This document shows, one piece after another, positions 44,779 through 47,738 of a stretch of DNA of 47,738 bases. Position 1 is the first letter of the stretch. Every line of letters starts with the position of its first letter. The notes beneath the pieces are model-generated. The model did not search any database. It saw only the letters and a program-made list of their open reading frames with translations, and was not told the DNA's origin. A program made the position numbers and the translations under genes. This DNA comes from Myxococcales bacterium (lineage in GTDB: Bacteria > Myxococcota > Myxococcia > Myxococcales > Myxococcaceae): positions 1-47,738 of the forward strand of contig JAUXRI010000165.1 of NCBI GenBank assembly GCA_030681895.1. Direction: 5' to 3'.

Positions 44779-45615
44779 GTGTACGGGAAGGTGCTCGGCG
44801 CGGGAATCGGTGGCTGTGTCGCGATGCTGCTCGGCTGGGATGCGCTCGTCGTCTTCGCCTGCGTCGTGGCTGGCGCGATGCTCGGCCACTTCTTGTTCGA
44901 TCACGAGCGCACGCCGCCGAAGATCGAGCTTCCGAAGTCGACCGACGAGCTCCTCGCCGAGGGCCGTGAACGTCGCGCCCGCGAGAAGGCCCGCGCGAAG
45001 CCGGTTCCCGTCAAACAGGCCACGGCCGAACAGCTCAGCCTGGTGAACGCGCTTTGCCCCATCTTCATCGAGGTCGCGCGCGCCGACGGAGACGTCGTCA
45101 GCGACGAGGTGCGGGTGGTGCGCGAGTTCTTTCAGCGCCAGCTCGACTTCGACGAGCCGGGACTCGAGGCGGTTCGTGTCACCCTCAAAGAGGCGCTGGC
45201 CGTGCCGCCCGGAGACATCGAGGCGCTCGTCAAAGCCAACCGGGGCGGCGTGAAGCCCGCGCTGAGGGTCGAGGTGCTGCGGGCGATGTACGAGGTCGTC
45301 TTGTCGGACGGGCCGATGAAGCGCGCCGAGCAGGACACGCTCAAGCGCGTGGTGCAGCACTTCAACCTCTCGGACGAGCAGCTGCTCCAGGTGACGAAGG
45401 ACTTCTTCGGCACGGGCAAGGAGCACTTCGAGGTGCTCGGGCTCACCGAGGGCGCGACGGACGACGAGATCCGCGCTGCGTTCCGGCGCCTCGCCAGTGA
45501 GAATCACCCCGATCGCGTCGCCTCGCTCGGCCCGAAAGAAGCCGAGGCGGCGGCCGAGCGCTTCCGGGTGATCAAAGACGCGTGGGAAGCGCTCCGCCAG
45601 CTGCGCGGGCTGTGA
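44779..45615 (+). CDS. DjlA-like co-chaperone, TerB plus C-terminal J domain
   Basis: A 278-residue protein from GTG. The N-terminal membrane helix (YGKVLGAGIGGCVAMLLGWD then GAMLGHFLFDHE) is close to the start of DjlA, which faces the cytoplasm. The centre is a TerB-like helical domain (LCPIFIEVARADGDVVSDEV, FFQRQLDFDE, MYEVVLSDGPMKRAEQDTL). Residues about 220-278 form a J domain, HFEVLGLTEGATDDEIRAAF, with the essential HPD tripeptide in ENHPDRVAS. It would stimulate DnaK ATPase at the membrane. Domain order and length match DjlA. Confidence 0.9.
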   Translation: MYGKVLGAGIGGCVAMLLGWDALVVFACVVAGAMLGHFLFDHERTPPKIELPKSTDELLAEGRERRAREKARAKPVPVKQATAEQLSLVNALCPIFIEVARADGDVVSDEVRVVREFFQRQLDFDEPGLEAVRVTLKEALAVPPGDIEALVKANRGGVKPALRVEVLRAMYEVVLSDGPMKRAEQDTLKRVVQHFNLSDEQLLQVTKDFFGTGKEHFEVLGLTEGATDDEIRAAFRRLASENHPDRVASLGPKEAEAAAERFRVIKDAWEALRQLRGL

Positions 45616-45624
45616 CGAAACCGT

Positions 45625-46029
45625 TCAGCGGTTCGTCCACCACGTCTTGAACTCGTCCCACGAGATCTTCCCCGAGTGGTTCGCGTCGACGACGTCGAGG
45701 GCGATGTTCAGCTCCTCTTCGCCGGGAGCCATGCCGAGCGCCTCGAGCAGGCGGGCGAACTCGCTGCGGTCGATGCTCCCCGAGCCATCACGATCGTAGA
45801 CCTTGAAGATCTCGAAGACCTCTTCGTGATCGTCGTCGTCGAGCTCCGGGTGGTTGACGCGCGCGTGCATCGGAGGGTTGCGCGGCGTGCCCTTCTTCTT
45901 CGTGGGCTTCGGCGCAGGCTTCTTCGCGGCCGCCCGCTTCGGGGCCACCTTCTTCGGAGCCGCCTTCTTCGCCTTCACGACGGGCTTCCGGGTCTTCACG
46001 GGCTTCTGCTTCGTCTTCTTCGCAGCCAC
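45625..46029 (-). CDS. Lys-rich histone H1-like tail fused to EF-hand pair
   Basis: A 134-residue protein from GTG with a good Shine-Dalgarno (ggagg). Residues 1-50 are a Lys/Ala/Pro tail (VKAKKAAPKKVAPKRAAAKK) like bacterial histone H1-type or nucleic-acid-binding tails. Residues 68-130 form two EF hands: D79-R-D81-G-S83-G-S-I-D87-R-S-E90 and D115-A-N117-H-S119-G-K-I-S-W-D-E126. Both keep the calcium ligands at positions 1, 3, 5 and 12. No signal peptide is present, so it is probably a cytoplasmic calcium-responsive protein that may bind DNA, RNA or polyphosphate. Confidence 0.82.
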   Translation of the reverse strand: MAAKKTKQKPVKTRKPVVKAKKAAPKKVAPKRAAAKKPAPKPTKKKGTPRNPPMHARVNHPELDDDDHEEVFEIFKVYDRDGSGSIDRSEFARLLEALGMAPGEEELNIALDVVDANHSGKISWDEFKTWWTNR

Positions 46030-46067
46030 GACGCCTCCGGGTCAGTTCTTCACACTGCGCTCCGTCT

Positions 46068-47081
46068 ATGGCACAGAAAGACATGACGAGAGAGCTCATC
46101 GACCTTCACATTCACGTTGGCGGCGCCGTCGCACCTCACATCCTCTGGGCGATCGCGCACCAGGGTGGTTTCAAGCTCCCCGTCAAAAGTTACTTCGAGT
46201 TCGTCGACCTCATCACCGCGAGCCCCGACAAGGTGGGCAGCCTCGACGAGTACTTGAAGATCATGCACACCTGGACCGAGAAGATTCAGAGCTCGCCGAT
46301 GGCGATCGAGCGCTCGGTCTACGAGGTGATCGGCAAGGAGTACCGCTCCTCGCGGGTGACGCAGATCGAGCTGCGCTTCAACCCGATGAAGCGCAACCTG
46401 CACTCCGAGCTCGACCTCGACCACATCATCCACGCCGCCATTCGCGGCATGGAGAAGGCGATGCTCGAGTACAACGTGAAGGCCTGCCTGATCTTCTGCC
46501 TGGCCCGCGAGTTCGACCACAAGCTCAACGCGATCATCGTCGACAAGGCGATCAAGTACCGGCACCGCGGCGTGCGCGGCATCGATCTCGCCGGCACCGA
46601 GGCCCACGCGATCGAGCTCAAGCCCGAGGTCGTCGCGCAGTACGAAGATCTGTTCGAGAAGGCACGCAAGGCCGGGCTCAAGTCGACCGTTCACACCGGT
46701 GAGACGCGAGGCACGGGCGCCGAGGGCGTCATCGCCGTGCTCGAGAAGCTCAAGCCCGATCGTATCGGCCACGGCATTCGCGCCGCCTACGACGAGCAGG
46801 CGATGAAGCTGCTCAAGGAGCGCGACGTGGTGCTCGAGATCTGCCCCACCTCGAACCTGCAGACGAAGGCGGTCGAGGGCATCAAGGAGCTCGAGCACAT
46901 CATCCGCACGTTCTGGGACCGCGGCGTGAAGCTCACCATCAACACCGACGGCCCGTACCTGCTCAACACCGACATGCGGCGCGAGATCGACATGGTCGAG
47001 ACCAACCGCATCCTCACGCCCGAGCAGATCGACCAGACGCTCGCCTGGGCCCGCGAGTACTCCTTCATTCCGAAGAGCTGA
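46068..47081 (+). CDS. Adenosine deaminase family protein
   Basis: A 337-residue zinc-dependent amidohydrolase. The metal site is H14-I-H16 (LIDLHIHVGG), H209 in HTGE with catalytic E212, H235 in GHG and D294. The rest fits adenosine/AMP deaminases, including RIGHGIRAAYDEQAMKLL, LEICPTSNLQTKAV and KLTINTDGPYLLNTDMRRE. The signature is normally D-D-P; here it is D294-G-P, so the second Asp, which contacts the purine ring, is missing. The substrate may therefore be a modified nucleoside or another purine. It is followed by pyrD after 14 bases on the same strand, which suggests a nucleotide-metabolism operon. Confidence 0.85.
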   Translation: MAQKDMTRELIDLHIHVGGAVAPHILWAIAHQGGFKLPVKSYFEFVDLITASPDKVGSLDEYLKIMHTWTEKIQSSPMAIERSVYEVIGKEYRSSRVTQIELRFNPMKRNLHSELDLDHIIHAAIRGMEKAMLEYNVKACLIFCLAREFDHKLNAIIVDKAIKYRHRGVRGIDLAGTEAHAIELKPEVVAQYEDLFEKARKAGLKSTVHTGETRGTGAEGVIAVLEKLKPDRIGHGIRAAYDEQAMKLLKERDVVLEICPTSNLQTKAVEGIKELEHIIRTFWDRGVKLTINTDGPYLLNTDMRREIDMVETNRILTPEQIDQTLAWAREYSFIPKS

Positions 47082-47095
47082 CCCAGGGCGCCGCC

Positions 47096-47738
47096 GTGTA
47101 CCAGTCTCTGCTCCGGCCGCTGCTCTTCAGCCTCGACGCCGAGAAGGCGCACCACGTCGGCATGGCCGGCCTGAAGGCGATGCCGGTCGCGATGGCGAAG
47201 GCGTGGAGGAACAACGCGCACGCCGAGCGGCCTGCGCTCGCGATGACCGTCGCCGGGCTCCACTTCCCCAACCCCGTCGGGCTGGCGGCCGGGCTCGACA
47301 AGAACGCCGAGGCGCTCACCGGGCTCTTCGGCCTCGGCTTCGGGTTCGTCGAGGTGGGCACGGTGACGCCGAAGGCCCAGCCCGGCAACCCGGCGCCGCG
47401 CATGTTCCGCATTCCCGAACACACCGCACTGATCAACCGCCTCGGCTTCAACAACGAAGGCACCGCCGAGATGAAGCACCGCCTCGAGCGGCTCACCTGG
47501 CGCCCCTGCCCCGTCGGCGTGAACATCGGGAAGAACAAAGACACGCCGAACGAGCGCGCCGTCGAAGACTACGTCGCGTGCGCTGAGACGGTGGGGCCCC
47601 TGGGCGACTACGTGGTGGTGAACCTGTCGTCACCCAACACGCCCGGCCTTCGCGCGCTCCAGGAGCCCGAGGCGCTCGCCGCGATTCTCTCAGCCGTGCG
47701 CCAGACGGTGCCGACGAAGCCGCTGTTCCTCAAGATCG
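47096..47738 (+). CDS. pyrD: Dihydroorotate dehydrogenase (quinone), 3' partial
   Basis: The enzyme oxidises dihydroorotate to orotate with FMN and passes electrons to the quinone pool (class 2). The window ends after about 214 residues. GTG at 47096 starts VYQSLLRPLLFSLDAEKAHH, the membrane-associating N-terminal helix typical of class 2. FMN-site motifs are GLAAGLDKNAEAL, FVEVGTVTPKAQPGNPAPRM, INRLGFNNEG, VGVNIGKNKDTP and VVNLSSPNTPGLRALQ. The active-site Ser is in NLSSPNTPG. It lies 14 bases after the deaminase gene. Confidence 0.95.
   Translation, partial: MYQSLLRPLLFSLDAEKAHHVGMAGLKAMPVAMAKAWRNNAHAERPALAMTVAGLHFPNPVGLAAGLDKNAEALTGLFGLGFGFVEVGTVTPKAQPGNPAPRMFRIPEHTALINRLGFNNEGTAEMKHRLERLTWRPCPVGVNIGKNKDTPNERAVEDYVACAETVGPLGDYVVVNLSSPNTPGLRALQEPEALAAILSAVRQTVPTKPLFLKI

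Overview
This high-GC window (roughly two-thirds G+C, with strong G/C in third codon positions) looks like the chromosome of a myxobacterium or another member of the Myxococcota. The grounds are Gly/Ser/Ala-repeat secreted proteins, an MJ0042-type zinc-ribbon/TPR protein, a receiver-DUF4388-TPR protein, a Hanks-type Ser/Thr kinase, a PilZ protein, an Ig-repeat surface protein with a MYXO-CTERM-like tail, a TSP3/OmpA protein and an EF-hand protein. No rRNA, tRNA, CRISPR array, insertion sequence or prophage was seen. The first gene is cut at its 5' end and pyrD at its 3' end.

Layout. 1-8312: cell envelope and polysaccharide genes (a secreted repeat protein; a minus-strand run of glycosyltransferase, polyprenyl-phosphate sugar transferase, TPR protein, CreD-like membrane protein and two small unknowns; one divergent glycosyltransferase). 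8285-16106: minus-strand purH, a large zinc-ribbon/TPR membrane protein, purD, lptF and lptG, tightly packed. 16172-21648: regulators and DNA repair (a protein with a sigma region-4-type HTH, a MerR-type regulator with a promoter and palindrome in front of it, ruvA, ruvC, a degenerate receiver/DUF4388/TPR protein, a PilZ protein). 21707-25626: envelope unknowns and a Ser/Thr kinase with a ribbon-helix-helix-like tail. 25623-28481: gcvP. 28568-32097: small unknowns, an AbiEi/DUF559-type protein behind a G10 tract, a dihaem cytochrome c and a methyltransferase. 32173-39205: a surface cluster (Ig-repeat protein with an exact 813-bp period, OmpA/TSP3 protein, SPOR-like protein). 39498-43258: one-carbon metabolism (gcvH, gcvT, metF, folD). 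43259-44017: a non-coding, GGWCC-rich island. 44018-47738: a DUF218 protein, a 63-bp triple repeat, a DjlA-like co-chaperone, an EF-hand protein, an adenosine-deaminase-like enzyme and pyrD.

How the genes work together. GcvP, GcvH and GcvT make methylene-tetrahydrofolate from glycine; MetF reduces it towards methionine synthesis and FolD oxidises it to formyl-tetrahydrofolate, the cofactor PurH uses. PurH and PurD make purines, PyrD makes pyrimidines, and the deaminase would salvage purines. LptF and LptG move lipopolysaccharide, and the sugar transferases start and extend a surface glycan. RuvA and RuvC process Holliday junctions; ruvB is not in the window.

Two packing features recur. Many co-directional neighbours share 1-4 bases at stop/start (ATGA, GTGA, TTGA, TGATG), and seven of the eight convergent gene pairs overlap or lie within 9 bases of each other, leaving no room for ordinary intergenic terminators. 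All functional calls come from reading the sequence and recalling family motifs; no database search was possible.
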